From: Paramecium tetraurelia
Lineage: Eukaryota; Ciliophora; Oligohymenophorea; Peniculida; Parameciidae
Assembly: GCF_000165425.1 (NCBI RefSeq)
Contig: NW_001799166.1
Location: 436,459-500,458 of the forward strand
Direction: 5' to 3'
Length of the DNA stretch: 64,000 nt
Every line of letters begins with the position of its first letter. Position 1 is the stretch's first letter. The notes below the pieces were generated by a model. That model saw only the letters and a program-made list of their open reading frames with translations. It was not told where the DNA came from and did no database searches. The position numbers and the translations under genes were made by a program. This document shows positions 63,875 through 64,000 of this stretch, one piece after another.

Positions 63875-64000
63875 AGTCAATCAAATAATCAAACACACTT
63901 TAAGTGCTGATTTTATTATTAGATGTCAACCACATAGTGAAATTGAGTGGTGAGTATATATTCATTTTGAATATGTGATTTTTATTATCTAATAATAGCA

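Noticed and set aside
1-64000. Many 60-120-codon ORFs read with TAA/TAG as stops
   Set aside because: With TGA as the only stop, most lie antisense to, out of frame with, or as fragments of clear larger genes.

Overview
The window reads as macronuclear DNA of a Paramecium-type ciliate. Long frames stay open only if TAA and TAG are read as glutamine and TGA is the sole stop. The sequence is very AT-rich, intergenic gaps are tens to a few hundred bases, and many genes are rejoined by tiny GT...AG introns of about 22-34 nt. All gene models below use that code; many short ORFs called with the standard code are only fragments or shadows. No tRNA, rRNA, CRISPR array, transposon or telomere repeat was recognised.

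Layout. 1-5156 (-): a cysteine-rich secreted protein of Paramecium surface-antigen type, cut by the left edge. 5410-12679: a jacalin-like lectin, a small basic protein, an EF-hand protein, two coiled-coil proteins, and an AATF/Bfr2 ribosome-biogenesis factor. 12850-18313: a cyclic-nucleotide-binding protein, an amino-acid permease and an AGC-like kinase. 18388-22421: an unresolved split frame, a C2H2 finger protein with a plant-like QLGGH motif, EMC8/9, a FAM166/CIMIP2 ciliary protein, and a small CX3C/CX4C protein. 22649-29194: a TLDc protein, a small protein with PP1-docking-like motifs, a tail-anchored MSP/VAP protein, a porin-like protein, and a disordered Q/N/P/M-rich protein ending in a PAM2-like motif. 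29286-35288: coiled-coil and unknown proteins, and eIF2-gamma.

35573-46519 (+) is one uninterrupted 3,648-codon VPS13 gene with an internal PH domain. It is followed by a GH25 lysozyme, a second cNMP-binding-fold protein, a p24/TMED cargo receptor with a dilysine tail, and a coiled-coil protein. 52090-60046 (+) is a 2,643-aa TRANK1-like UvrD-family helicase. The right end holds TIM50, a small membrane protein, and a large charged protein resembling androglobin/calpain-7-like proteins that may run past the edge.

The genes are mostly unrelated housekeeping, trafficking, mitochondrial and ciliary functions, as expected for a eukaryotic chromosome; I see no functional operon. The more unusual items are the PAM2/GYF-ligand protein, the QLGGH finger, the PP1-motif microprotein, the Tim-like CX3C/CX4C protein, the giant helicase, and three places where frames are interrupted without a usual Paramecium intron. 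I found no clearly new multi-gene system.
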